Below, piece after piece: positions 36,116 through 47,665 of a stretch of DNA of 64,000 nt. Source of the stretch: Balaenoptera acutorostrata (lineage: Eukaryota > Chordata > Mammalia > Artiodactyla > Balaenopteridae); contig NC_080078.1 in assembly GCF_949987535.1 (NCBI RefSeq), positions 48,324,207 to 48,388,206 on the forward strand. Reading direction: 5' to 3'. Within the stretch, counting starts at the first letter, position 1. Every line of letters begins with the position of its first letter. The notes beneath the pieces were generated by a model. It saw nothing but the letters and a program-made list of their open reading frames with translations. It searched no databases and was not told the DNA's origin. The position numbers were made by a program, and so were the translations under genes.

Positions 36116-36661
36116 CTTATTGCCTACTTGTCACCCACCCACCTTTCCCCATCTTCCTTCCTAACAGCATATTTTGTTCAGGTATCTCCTTCCTCCTGAT
36201 ACCATTCTTTGAGGTAAACTGGCCCTATCCCCACCCAGTCATCATGGTCTTATCTAACCTTGTAAGTAATCAACTTAGGGTATGATTCAGTTTTAGCCAA
36301 TAAGATACTTCTTTTAGCCAATAAGAAAGCCAGGTGGGGCTTCCCTGGTGGCGCAGTGGTTGAGAGTCTGCCTGCTAATGCAGGGGACACGGGTTCGAGC
36401 CCTGGTCTGGGAAGATCCCACATGCCGCGGAGCAGCTGGGCCCGTGAGCCACGATTGCTGAGCCTGCGCGTCTGGAGCCTGTGCCCCGCGACGGGAGGGG
36501 CCGCGATAGAGAAAGGCCCGCGCACCGCGATGAAGAGCGGTCCCCGCACCGCGATGAAGAGTGGCCCCCGCTTGCCGCAACTGGAGAAAGCCCTCGCACG
36601 AACCGAGGACCCAACACAGCCAAAAATAAATAAATAAATAAATAAATAAATAAGAAAATCC

Positions 36662-36692
<31 letters not shown>

Positions 36693-36955
36693 AAGCCAGG
36701 TGGAGGAAGTTTCTAGGAAAAGTTTCCCTGCCCTTCAAAAGAAACAAAGAGATACAATAACTTTGGCCATTGTTTTGTCTGCATTTGATTCCTTGTAACC
36801 ATGAGGAGAGCAAGCCATTGAGTCAATGAATAAACCAAGTCTAGAGCACCTCTACCTCTGGACTTCTTGGTATGTGAGGTAATAAATTTCTTTATTTTAG
36901 CCACTTTGAACTCTATTGTCTGTTATTTGCAGCTGAAAGCACGCTAACAAAGAGA
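36116..36955 (+). repeat. LTR relic carrying a CHR SINE
   Basis: Both sides of the SINE show an LTR-like unit. The left part includes cagttttagccaataagata. The right part includes taactttggccattgttttg, accatgaggagagcaagcca, a ttgagtcaatgaataaacca segment, then gaggtaataaatttctttat and gctgaaagcacgctaacaaa at the end. The motif order fits a MaLR/ERVL-type solitary LTR. The SINE at 36338-36688 interrupts it. The family is not fixed. Confidence 0.55.
36338..36688 (+). mobile_element. CHR-type SINE with 24-bp internal duplication
   Basis: Full-length copy with head ggcttccctggtggcgcagt, ggttcgagccctgg, 3' end cagccaaaaataaa, a (taaa)n run, and a pure A tail of about 25. The 15-bp target-site duplication aagaaagccaggtgg is perfect (36323-36337, 36689-36703). 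A 24-bp unit, cgcaccgcgatgaagagcgg plus tccc, is duplicated at 36521-36544 and 36545-36568, as in the copy at 62396. High CpG retention suggests a recent insertion. Confidence 0.95.
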
Positions 36956-37140
36956 AGAATTTTGCAATATCTAATATAGTGACCTATACCTATAGTCATA
37001 CCCTAAGACCCAGAAATTCCATTTCTAGGTACATAAGCCGGAGAAGCTCACCCATGCAGAGGAGGAGATATGTAAAAGAATGTTCCTTGTAGTCTTATTT
37101 GTACAGAGGGACAACTGAACGCAAGTTTGCAGTTTATTAA
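36956..37140 (+). repeat. L1 fragment, right half of the interrupted copy
   Basis: Resumes with gcaatatctaatatagtgac, a cctaagacccagaaattcca stretch and tttctaggtacataagccgg, the L1 ORF2 end that follows the segment at 35690-36115. It ends around ccttgtagtcttatttgtac. Confidence 0.65.
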
Positions 37141-37770
37141 TGATAATTATCATTAAAATAAGTATTAATTTTTATAACAGGTAGGTAATTGTTAATACTA
37201 ATATATTTTTAATCCCTTTTTCTGTCCTTTCTGGAAAGAGGATGTCACTACTTTGAATTATGAGATCGAAGCCACCCACTATAAGGCAACAAACTAGAAG
37301 AATCCCAGGTCACCGACTGTGTGGAGGGCCATGCTCACCCTGGACTACCTATCTGGACTTTTTCACAAGTGAGAAATCAACTTCCATGTTAAGTCACTCT
37401 CAAGTTTTTAGGGCTCATAGCTGACCCTAATTTTAATTAAACAAATAAGAAAACATAGACTGAAAACACACCACCAAATTCGCCATGGCGGATGCTTCTG
37501 GGGAAGGAAAGAGGTAAGTAGGTGAGAGAGAAAATGAAGGATATTTCAACTTTATAATATTCTTATATTCTGTTTTGAATTAAGGATCTAAAGCAACAAA
37601 TAATTAAAATAAATGAAATGTTAACCACTGTTAATTCTAGGTGGTGCATATTCTATTTCGTTATTCTCTGTACTTACCTGTGTTTGACTTCTCAAAAAAA
37701 TGGATGACATAGACAAAATTACCCAAAAAGAAAAAAAAAAAAAAGAGGAAGGAGGGAGGAAAATCTCCTA
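37141..37770. other. Intronic sequence, no gene recognised
   Basis: AT-rich sequence, including an A-run at 37729-37744. No supported gene. Confidence 0.4.
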
Positions 37771-38185
37771 TTAAAATGAAGATCAGCACTACCCAAAGTT
37801 GTTGAGGGTGCAGGGATTGGGAGAATACATCCTTTCTGGAGGGCAATCTTGTAATCACAGCAAATTCACTTAAAATGTGTCAGCTCTATGAAGCATCAAT
37901 TTTACCTCAAAGAAGTTATCTTAATAAATTTGAGCACAAAGATTTCATTGGAAGCATTTTCGTCATAATTCTGCTTATAATCTGGAAAAATTGAAAAGCA
38001 TGCAAATGCTGGGAAAGACAGGCTAGTCATGGTGGTTGCTATCTCTGCAAACAATGGCATACTATGCTCCCATTATAACTGATGATATCCAGGCACATTT
38101 GATAGTGCAGAGACAAGTTCACAATTTTCTTAACTGAAAAGAAGTTATAATAATAAGTACAAAAGCAATAGGTATAATACATGTT
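37771..38185 (+). repeat. Old L1 3' fragment
   Basis: L1M-like tail: cctttctggagggcaatctt, a gcatcaattttacctcaaag segment, ctgcttataatctggaaaaa, gaaaagcatgcaaatgctgg and actgaaaagaagttataata. Strongly diverged. Confidence 0.55.
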
Positions 38186-40075
38186 TTCCTAATTTAATTT
38201 GTTTATATATAGATAGAAGTTATAAAAATCTTAAAGGCTTTATTTTTATTTTCCTCTTATTATCATTCTTTTCTAACTTTCTACAACAACTTAACAGTGT
38301 CATTTAATGGCTGTAAACTATAAAGTGAATTGGAACAGTTGATTGCAACAAGTCTGATGAAAATAGGCAGTAGTGGTCAATTCATTTCTTACCATTAAGA
38401 CATGGATAACTGGGTCCTAACAGCATAGTATTTGGAGTCATTTTGTCTCCTCTCAAACAACATGCATTTATTTTTAAATAAGATTGTAAGCATCCCATAT
38501 TAGAGATATTGAGGGAAAAAATACAATTGGGGCATAATTCCACCAAAATCAGTCCTTGAGACTAACAGGACAATTTGGTTTTCTTTAACTGATGAGTGAA
38601 GAAATGTGTTCATTTGTTTACTAATGAAGGATGTTGTTCATAAAGGATAAGTCAAAGGCAGGAATGAGGTTCAGAAGAGCCAAGTGTAAACAGAAATGCC
38701 TGTTAGGATTCTGGCACATTACATGGTAGATGACATATTCTGAACTGGTATAACTTTTCTCTGAATGCTTTCTTTTAGGTACTTTCTGTTACAAATTACA
38801 ATGAACCCTTAATGCCACAGTACTTTTATTCCATGTTCTAAGACCTATACGTTTGTTCTGGATGCATATTTTGGATGACTCCATTGCCTCCACTAACATT
38901 ACAGTGTTAGACTAGATGTTAATCTGGATACAAACCAGAAGGCTCTGAGAGCTGCCCCATATTCCTAATGGACATGTGGATGATTTACTGTGACTTGTGG
39001 GCTCATGCACACACCCCCATTTAATGGACACGGCTTAGTTAGGCCATTCTAGCTTTCTCGGCAAGTGTCAGCTTTCACCATCCTAAAGTAGATGGTTTCC
39101 TTTCCATACAGAGAAGACCCTTCCTCGTCCAGGGATTACATTCCTGGATGTAGAACAGATAATAACTCGGGAATCCCATGGACTCTATTGTAAACTTACA
39201 ACGAAAAGCTTTTCGAAAACCTCAACAGTGTTTCCTGGAAGGGCCTAAGAATGGTACGAGCAGAGTCAGGTCATAGTCCTTAAAAGCCCAGATTAGTAAC
39301 AAATCTCCATTTTTGACTACGCTTTCCCCTCCTCTGCAATCAAATTTTAGGATTTTAGTCTACACTTAGCTTTCCACCAGTCTTTTCATAATATCACCAT
39401 TATTGGAATACTAGTCTCATTACATTGATACTGTTACTTTGCTCAAATCTATGAACTTCTCTTTTCTTCCTTACTGGCCTCTGTAATTCAGCAACCTCTT
39501 CTATTCTTCCCCAAAATTCATGACAAGGATGGGTGAGGGGAACGTGCATCGTGAATGTTCTCAGACAATTTCTTCTGTCTTCCTTGCTTGAACTTACCAC
39601 CACAGTAACTGGTAAAGACTTCAAAATCCACCTACTGTGGCTCTCTCTTCCTCTCAAATTGTTGCTATTTTAGCAGCTTTGGTTCTTTCCTTAATGTCTC
39701 TTCAAAAACTTTCCCTCTTTAACTGCTATAAGTCTCATTTCAAATACAGTTTTGTAGCCCAGAGTACATTGCTTAAATTGCTCCTGACCTTCTCAACCAC
39801 GGACTAAGGTCAGGTTTCTTTGTTCTTTGGGATTCCCTAGGAGCCAGTATCTACCTGCCATGAGATGGTTTTGGCCCACCTATAATCTATGTATTAGTGG
39901 ATAGAGCAACTTTAGAAGGTTGGTTAGAGAGTCTTTGGAAAACAGAGAATGAGTCAACATGACCAGACTTATAGCACATACCTTAATATCATCTTCAGAG
40001 TACCCAGAACAAGTTCCTGCACCTGCTACGCAATTATTAGATTATCAGCTGCATTAGAATGGAGATGGTAATATT
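38186..40075. other. Intronic sequence, no gene recognised
   Basis: About 1.9 kb without recognisable repeats or genes. The - strand frame 39400-39657 (85 codons) has no domain features. Confidence 0.4.
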
Positions 40076-40078
40076 TTA

Positions 40079-40304
40079 TTTTGTTTGGTCAAGAAGACAA
40101 GAAATAAATATGATTTAAAAGTTCCTTAAGACTATTTTTGTTTAGTCAAGAATATAGGATATAAATATGATATAAAACATCTTTATAATTACTTAACATT
40201 TATAATAATTTATTTCAATATTTATAATATTTCTACTTCCTGTCAGAAAGCTACGTCTACTTTCTATCTGAAAGCCATGTCTACCTTCTATTAGAAAACT
40301 ACAC
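40079..40304. repeat. Local tandem duplications (57 bp x2 and 24 bp x3)
   Basis: A block starting ttgtttggtcaagaa at 40081 recurs imperfectly at 40138 (period 57). About 95 bases further on, a 24-bp unit starting ctact/ctacc occurs three times in a row (40233-40256, 40257-40280, 40281-40304), each with a t-agaaa-ct-c core. The two arrays are separated by AT-rich sequence. Confidence 0.8.
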
Positions 40305-42180
40305 TGGAAACACATAAGATGCAACATAATTTTCTCTAACTTCTTTCAAAGATAAGATAGAAAGATTTGCTTACAAGGAACAAGTAATAACAGCAATGCC
40401 AACAACAATAATGATGATAATATTGATAACTTAATTACAGTGTACAAAATATGGATAAAACTCTTAGCTTTTACTGCACTTAAAATTCTAAAGTAAAAAT
40501 CAAGCAAATATAAAAAGATGTAAACCCTACTTCCAAAAACTTTATTTAAAAAACAATGTTAACCTAGGATTTTTTGACACCAAACCTCTGTCATTTACAC
40601 TTTACTTGTTCTTTTCCCTTCTTTTGTCAGCCAATAAGCTTTGCTCTTTGTCAATAAGATGTGATCTGATAAGCTTATTTCTGACTTGCCCCAGGGAAGT
40701 AGGGGAGGACTTCAGAGAGACAAGTCTGTTCCCTGGGCCAGTGAAGGAAACAAAGAGGAGCTGCTTGGGAAGTGACTCAAATAGTTTCTGTATTGCTTCT
40801 ATGTAAACATGAGAATTAAACTACCAAAAAGCTTCCTCCCAAACAAAAATTACTCATTTTTAAAAGTAACACTTTGTTAATCATATTTCAATTCTATCCT
40901 CATTTAAAAAAACAATTTATTAAGAATAAAAGCTCATTAAAACATAAATAAATATTGGCAATATTTGTGCACTTTTAATAAAACTTGTCAAGTCTAGACC
41001 TTAATTTTTAAACACACATATGAAACCTAGTGAAGTATTTGTAAATTTGTAGCACTAATACATTTTAAATATCAAACAAAAGGAACAAAAGTTTAACTAA
41101 TGAAAGAATTATAAAATGCTTTTAAATTCCCCAAATTTAAGGTTAATCACTTAGAATATGAAGGAAGTGAAGCAGAGGGGACTACATAGTTTAACCTATC
41201 TATAACATATTAGTCATAAATCACGGTCAGGAAATCTAAATAGATTTATATTTGAAAGAATTTCCCATGATAATTGTTAACTATTTTTATTTGGAATAGA
41301 TGGTATTGTAAAACATTCGCTTAGTCCAAATCTAATCAATCGATAATACTTTATCCCTTAAAAAATCTTGCAGATAATCAATACATGCCAGTTTTTAAGG
41401 GAAAAGTACTAACTGTAGTACATCTGCTTCTCCCAGAAGTACCAATGAGGGACAGTTTCCATAGTCATTTATAAACAGATATAATATAAAACAGTTTTTG
41501 ATTCTACTTTAAACATGTTTCTTTCAACATTAAACATGTTTATGTACCTAAGTAATCTGGACTGCACTGAAATAGCAATCCTAAAAGAGGTAATCTCAAA
41601 TACAAGGAGAATACAGAGCTGGTTTGGAATAAGATAAGTCTGACAACAATTTCAGGAAATCTTCCTCTCAGAAAGTCTATTTGTGTACCTAAAATTAGCA
41701 CCAATACTCCAGAAACAGTGAAACAATAAGATGGTTTGCAAGTGACGACAGCTTTGGCTGAGATTAACAGCAAGCTATGTAGATAGAATCATGTGGCTTT
41801 GGAGCAATCCACTTGTATGATATCCAGTAAATACATATCTCAATGATCAGACATATATTGATCTGCTCTTAATAACTGTAAGCCATTCCTCCAAAGCTAT
41901 GCTTTATACTAATCATTTTCAAGAATAAGGAATTTGTCCTTTGATTTGTAACTAAGTCTCAGAACAAGGCTTAGATACTGTTATCTCAAGGTCTGAGCAT
42001 CCAGGACAGTAAGCAGAAGCATTTCTCAAATTGTTTCATTTCCAAAGATAAACTGTTAAAACACATAGCTTAATTTAACATTAGTGGATTGTGCCTTTTG
42101 AAATGATCCTGGCCCTACTCATCACTATGAAGATAAAAAGCAACTATCTACAAGTTTTAGCTTTGTCTTGGTAAGTGCTT
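40305..42180. other. Intronic sequence, no gene recognised
   Basis: AT-rich unique sequence. The open frames at 40606-40806 (+) and 41540-41773 (-) have no recognisable features. Confidence 0.4.
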
Positions 42181-42355
42181 TCTCAGATTTAATGAGCCCT
42201 TACAATGCACCACTTTAGTGAAGTCCATAATAGCAAAACGAGGTGGGTTCCATGTCTCCATCTTCATAAATGAGAGAACTGAGGCTCAGGGAACTGAAGT
42301 TCTTTTCCCAGGGCCACACACAGAGTATCAGAGGGAGAATTCACTCTCTGCTTGC
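42170..42355 (-). repeat. MIR SINE, reverse orientation
   Basis: Reverse MIR order: tttaatgagcccttacaatg, ataaatgagagaactgaggc, tcagggaactgaagttcttt, cccagggccacacacagagt and tcagagggagaattcactct. Confidence 0.75.
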
Positions 42356-43490
42356 CCTAAGTTTGCTTTTTCCAAGGTCCATTTTAAAAGTCTCTTTTTG
42401 CATTTTAAAACAAAGTGAGAAGGGCGACAGGGCATTAGGGAGTGGGAAGGGGTCAAGGACACAGCCTACATCAGCTGGAGTTGGATCATGCATCGTCTGC
42501 ATGGCCAGACATGAAAGCACAGAAAAGGGAAGAAAGCAGGGATCAACAGGCTTTCCATTTTGCACTAGGCAGCTGTCTCAGCCCATCACCTGTGGCCAGG
42601 TACTAACCTGTTCTGAACCACTATTTCTCCTCTCTTTCCTGGGAGGCCAAAGGGGTGCTTTTTTCTCCGTTTTAAAAAAATCATCTTTATCCCAATCCCG
42701 AAAGTGTAATAAGAGTCTAACTTGGATGTTGGGGAAAATAAGGGTGTATCAGAGGGTGGGCAGACAAGCAGGCAGGGAAATAACCACCTGGTTTTTCTCT
42801 TTGATTTCTGTTTCAAGTCCTGTAATGACAGATCTCACTCCAGTGCAGTATGTTTTGGAAATATACTTAACAGGGATATGTGATTATTTTTAGGTACATT
42901 TTAAGTGTTGACTAATAAAAGGCAAATATCAGAACAGAAGAGCAGTTTAATATAGCATTTTTAAAACCATTCAGTATTCTAAGGCATCCGTGACCTGCTA
43001 TAATCTAATTATTTCTCCAACACCCTTTGGAATTGTCCAGAAAGATGTGGTACAGTTTCTAACTGGTGCATTAAGCATCTGGCCTGACTTCACAGAATTA
43101 CAGATAGCTGAATATGCACTCTCTATATATTTTATTAACATCCCAGAGGTTCACATTAAGATGTAGTACTGATGTGCCCTAACTTGCATCACTACCTGTT
43201 GACAGAAAAAACTGGGCTAGACTTGAGAGGGTCTACAAATAGAAAAATCTTTTAAAGATGTTTTGGCAAGTTAAACAAAACTTTGGCTTAAAAAAAAAAT
43301 AAAAGAAAGAAAATAAAAAGAGCAGCTTCAAGTTTATAAATTTATAAAACATGCCCAAGTTTCAGCATGCCAAGTCCTCTAAAAATGAGCTAATCTCCAG
43401 CATCCGTTCCTTCCTTCTCAAACTAACAGTGTCCAATTTTCCTTCGGATCATACCCTGGCCTCCATTCTCAGCCGTGTGTCTGAGTGGGG
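42356..43490. other. Intronic sequence containing a chance 207-codon frame
   Basis: A + strand frame 42270-42893 stays open for 207 codons, starting within the MIR. It has no signal peptide, domain or amino-acid composition typical of a protein, and opposite-strand frames overlap it. No other feature was seen. Confidence 0.4.
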
Positions 43491-43990
43491 TTGACCCTAC
43501 CTACAGCTCTTACAAGGGGCTTAAGCTCACCAATATATCCCCCTATCTTCCTGTAATAGGTTCAGGAATGAGCATGTGATCAAGATTAAACAAATGAGAG
43601 TGAATCATACACCTGTGCATGTGTAGGAGCTTCTGGAGGTGACCTCTCTTCCCCTGAACACTGCAATATGGGAATGTGATACATGGAACTGTCACTGCGT
43701 AAGGGAAAAGCCTGGAGCTGCCAAGGATCCGTTGTACATGATCTAACACTCCTTTGCCAACAGTCTTTTGCCAACACTGGAAAAGCCAGGGCCAGAGAGA
43801 AACTGTTTTCTTGTTGACATACTTTAAGCCACTGTATCAAGCTTTACCTGAAGCCAGCCAGACCATACATTTGAACTTCTCAGTTACATGAACCAATAGA
43901 TTTCCAATTGTTGATTAGTTAGTAAGGCTTGAGCTTTCAATCACTTGCAACCAAAAAATTCTCAACTGATAATAAGCCCAAGGCATTTAA
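43490..43990 (+). repeat. LTR-like old repeat
   Basis: The order of motifs matches a MaLR/ERVL-like LTR: caggaatgagcatgtgatca, aacaaatgagagtgaatcat, gggaatgtgatacatggaac, then cttctcagttacatgaacca, a ttgattagttagtaaggctt segment and tcacttgcaaccaaaaaatt. Diverged; class uncertain. Confidence 0.5.
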
Positions 43991-44880
43991 TATACCAAAA
44001 GCCTGAGCTGATTTTGTTGGTTGGTTTGTTTTTCAGACAACTTTGAAGACTTTATTCTCAGGAAGAGTCGTGAGGGGAAGAAAAATCATCAAGGATGTTT
44101 CTTTCTACAACCTAAGAGAACTTTAATACTTTCTAAGATTAAATTTCCAATATCATAGTTGGAGGTGGTCTGGGGGTCATCTAGTCCTACTCGCTTCTTT
44201 TAAAGGGAAGTTTAACAAATTTGTGTACAATGAATGAGTGAATGAGGAAGCTTAAGTTTAGGCAGGTTGGAAGACCTGATTTAAATTGTTCCATTTCAGC
44301 TGGGAGTTGTTTATAAAAGAAGTTTAGTGGTGGTTGTTGTTTTCACTTGGATACACAAGTAAATAGTAGAGCCTGGGAAACCTGATTCCAAATCCAACCT
44401 CCCCTGTCCTCCATCAGGGAGCGAGCATCTCTTACCCTCTCACAAAAACAGAAAAACACAAAGTTCTTCGATATGGCCAGTTTAGATAGTCTTAAGAGTT
44501 TTAAAATTGGAATATGCTAGTGGAGTTCATTTTCAGGCCAGTTCTTTACCCTCTGAAATGCATTTTCTCATGTACAGTGTTAGATTCATAGGCTAGCCCA
44601 CAAAACAGAGCAAAATGCAAAAAAAGGACAAATGCCTTTTCAATCCAAAACATCTACTAGAACTCAACTAAGTTCTAAATCCTGAGAACATGGGACCATG
44701 AAATGCATGAAGACAACAGAAAAAAAAAAAAAAACTCAACAAGAAAATATCCTATTTGCCTACCTCCTCCCTCATTTCCTGGCTATTGAACAAGAGTGTG
44801 AAAAAAATCTGTCATTGGTCCTCTCTGACCTCCCTTTGTGCATTCTTCTACCACTTCTTAATGTCTCCTTTTTTCAAGTG
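43991..44880. other. Intronic sequence, no gene recognised
   Basis: Includes an A-run at about 44719-44734. No supported gene or clear repeat. Confidence 0.4.
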
Positions 44881-44884
44881 CTCA

Positions 44885-45060
44885 GATGCCCTCATCTTAA
44901 TAGAGGCAGTTACCATTCCTTTGGGACTTACTATGAGTCAGGTACTGAGCTAACAATTTCAGAAATATTTAGTAATTTGTCTACAGTCATGTGGCAAAGC
45001 CAAGATGGACCCCAGGTATGCTAGACTGTGAAGGACATGCTCTTAAACATTAGTCTACAC
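44885..45060 (-). repeat. MIR/L2-type fragment, reverse orientation
   Basis: Contains ttactatgagtcaggtactg, agctaacaatttcagaaata, tagtaatttgtctacagtca and gtggcaaagccaagatggac, similar to reverse MIR 3' ends. Confidence 0.55.
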
Positions 45061-47190
45061 AGGTGGGTTCCTCCACTCAGATCTGAGTTCTCTCTGCTGT
45101 AAGAATCAGGTCCCCCATTCCTATCACAGCCCAAAGGGCTTCTCACTGAAAACTGTCTGCCTTCCTTCCCCTCCTACCAGGACAGCCATCCCCTTATTGT
45201 AGGTAATCTCCCTTAGGTAACAAAGGAGGAAAGCAATCTGAATTAACTCAGGGTAACTCAATCTTTTCAGAGGTGGTCCATTTTATTGCAAAAAAAGGTA
45301 CATATTATTATAAGTTCGCCTCCAACTGGCAGAATTTCAGACAGCTGATAAGAGCAAGAAGTAAAAACAAGAATAAAAACAAAAACAAATGGAAGCAGCA
45401 AAAGAGTATATATTTTGGACAGGGTGGGCTGATAGGAGCTATCTCAAGAGTTTGCCTCCAAAGTTAGCACCTCTAGTACAGATCACATTTTTCATAATCT
45501 CTTGCCTTCTTCTACATTTTAATCCACAACTTAAAAAAAAAAAAAAAAGAAAGAAAGCAACAATACATAATTGGCATTCAATAAATTCCTGCTGCCTTTA
45601 TTTGCCATGTGGTGAAACCAAACCCCAGAGCAGATAATATGAAGTCATGGCAGGCTAGGGAATGGAAACCTCAGAACTCCTAACTCCCGGGCCAATATAC
45701 CTTCTTTTAGATACTGATAACCAAAACTGTCCATTTATCGTTCTTTTCTGTTTAAGGTCTGCCTGAATGGAGACAAAACTGATTAAATATTGATATAAGC
45801 CCATAGGAATTTGGCCAGGCAAAAAGTTCTTTTTAAATATGATCAACTCCCAACTGAAAATAGCTTCTAGAAAGAATTCTTTCATAAAACAATTTAATCC
45901 ATGTGTTTATTTTGCAGTAACAGGAAGAAAATCCACCCTTTAACTGAGGGATTACCTGTTCGTCCCACCTCCCTTTCCTCCAAAACTCCAGCGGCTGCAT
46001 CTCAGTTCAACTTTTGCTACCTAACATTTCTAAGAAGTTGGCTTTTCAACAGACATTAGAATTCTAAAACTCCTGTATTTAATGGGTCCACCCTCAGAGG
46101 CCAATAAAAGGGCAACCATAGAACAACAGGGGTCAATATACCTCTTATCAAGAGTTCACCTTCTACTGTGCTATCATTCATTCTTGGAGAGGAACTCAGA
46201 AGGTCAAACTGCTATCAAAGAAGCATGTAAATAGATAAACTAAATGACGCTAATGAAGAGACCATAATCAAATACTCCTGGGAAAGACAATTAGCTGGCC
46301 TCCTTCAGAAACAAACACTCAGAAACTTCTTAAAAGCACAAAGGAGAATGCTGAACCTCTAAGAATAAAACAAATAACATTAGTTTAAGGAAACTGCCCT
46401 CCAGGTAAATATAAAAGCAAAATTCTTCCCAATAATATTAAAGAGTGAAACGCACTTAGTGGAAAACTTATGAGCCTAAAGCAACTGTTGACCGAATAGC
46501 AGAAACCAGTCTATGAAAATCATAATTGAAAATAAAGTCTATAATTCTGCTAATTAGACACAGACATTATAAATGTCTATGTCTTCCACTGTCCAGTGTT
46601 TATTCATATACATAAATTAAAATACAATAATTTAAATACAAGCAAAACTACCCTTGAACAGTTTTTTTCTTCTTAAGATGTTTGTATCTTAACTCATGTT
46701 CAGAGCAAAAATGTATCAGAAAGGAAAATACTCTATTTAATTTTTCAAAAACTTTTTATTTTAGGGAGGATGCCTTAAATATGAAAAACCTACTATCTAC
46801 TAGGTTCTAAAGAAGATGGACAAATAGTGGGAGTATATGAAAAATACTTTCACTTCTTAAAACAAATACATATAAAACAATAACTTATTACCTCCAGGAA
46901 AAAGAACTGGTTACCTTTATTTTTTTTAACCTTTTGGCATTTCTGTTCCCTTCCCTTAAATAAATCAGTTATTTATTTGAACCTGCTTTCTGTTCATTTC
47001 TCAAATAAATATTCACTGCTGGGGTTACTAGCCTTCACCATTATAACATTATTGTAACTAGTCAAAAATGAAAATAATATGATTTTGCTTAACTTCTTTT
47101 TAATACAGATAGCTTAAAAATAAAAAGAACCAGTGTCTTTCTATTGTAATCTTATAAATAGCCTTCTAACAGTCTTGTATTTTTTATAAG
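45061..47190. other. FLRT3 5' flank, no gene recognised
   Basis: About 2.1 kb of sequence immediately upstream of the proposed FLRT3 exon 1. No recent SINE or LTR was seen. An (aaaaac)-rich patch lies at 45365-45390 and an A-run at 45533-45548. Regulatory elements may be present but cannot be recognised without alignment. Confidence 0.4.
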
Positions 47191-47250
47191 CTTGCTACCA
47201 CTCCCCTGTTGTAGTAAACTTCAGAAAAGGTTGCGATTCCAAAGGGCTGC
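47181..47250 (+). promoter_or_regulatory. FLRT3: Possible FLRT3 core promoter
   Basis: A TATA-like tttttataagc (47181-47191) lies just upstream of a 450-bp segment that is clearly richer in GC and CpG than its surroundings and ends at a consensus splice donor. This fits a weak CpG-containing promoter for FLRT3. The transcription start is not determined by sequence alone. Confidence 0.35.
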
Positions 47251-47665
47251 CTACCAACTGAATGGCATCCTGGCCTTGGCAGGCTGAGCGCCTCATTCTG
47301 GCTGCTCTCACTCCCTCTAGCGATGGCAAAGCTCATCTGTCTGATCACCCAGTTACCTCACTGAACGAGAGCTTGGCGAAGTCCTGCCCATCTATGACAT
47401 CACCCCCTTCTTCAACCACTGCGAGGTGAAGCTTTAACTTCAGACTTGGAGGTGGGCTGTGCAGTAAACTGGAATGCTGTCCCTTGCTGGCTCCTCAGTG
47501 GAGGCGTGATCCGAACAGGACCAGCTCAGCCTGCAGCTGCCGTTGGCTTTGTGTGGACTGGACGCCGAGTTGGGCAGAGGGGGAGGGTTATTACTCCAAT
47601 TCCCGGGCAGTGGAATTACAGCTAGAGCGGCAGAACATATGGGATTGCTTTTTCTCGCCTTCCCG
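47215..47665 (+). other. FLRT3: Probable FLRT3 noncoding exon 1
   Basis: The exon is proposed from three observations. The segment has about a dozen CpGs in otherwise CpG-poor DNA. It ends with a textbook donor (tcccg|gtaagtg, GT at 47666-47667). It lies about 10 kb upstream of the FLRT3 coding exon on the same strand, as in other mammals, where FLRT3 has noncoding 5' exon(s) followed by one coding exon. The 5' limit is a guess. Short open frames inside (47484-47669, 47543-47752) cross or approach the donor and would act at most as upstream ORFs. A second small 5'UTR exon, known in other species, was not identified. Confidence 0.55.

Noticed and set aside
36250..36813. 187-codon open frame on the - strand
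   Set aside because: It is the antisense translation of a CHR SINE plus its A tail (poly-Phe) and flanking LTR. The same peptide motifs recur at every CHR SINE in the window.
42270..42893. 207-codon open frame on the + strand
   Set aside because: It begins in a reverse MIR, has no recognisable domain, signal or membrane segment, and overlaps two opposite-strand frames. A chance frame in a GC-richer patch is the simplest reading.
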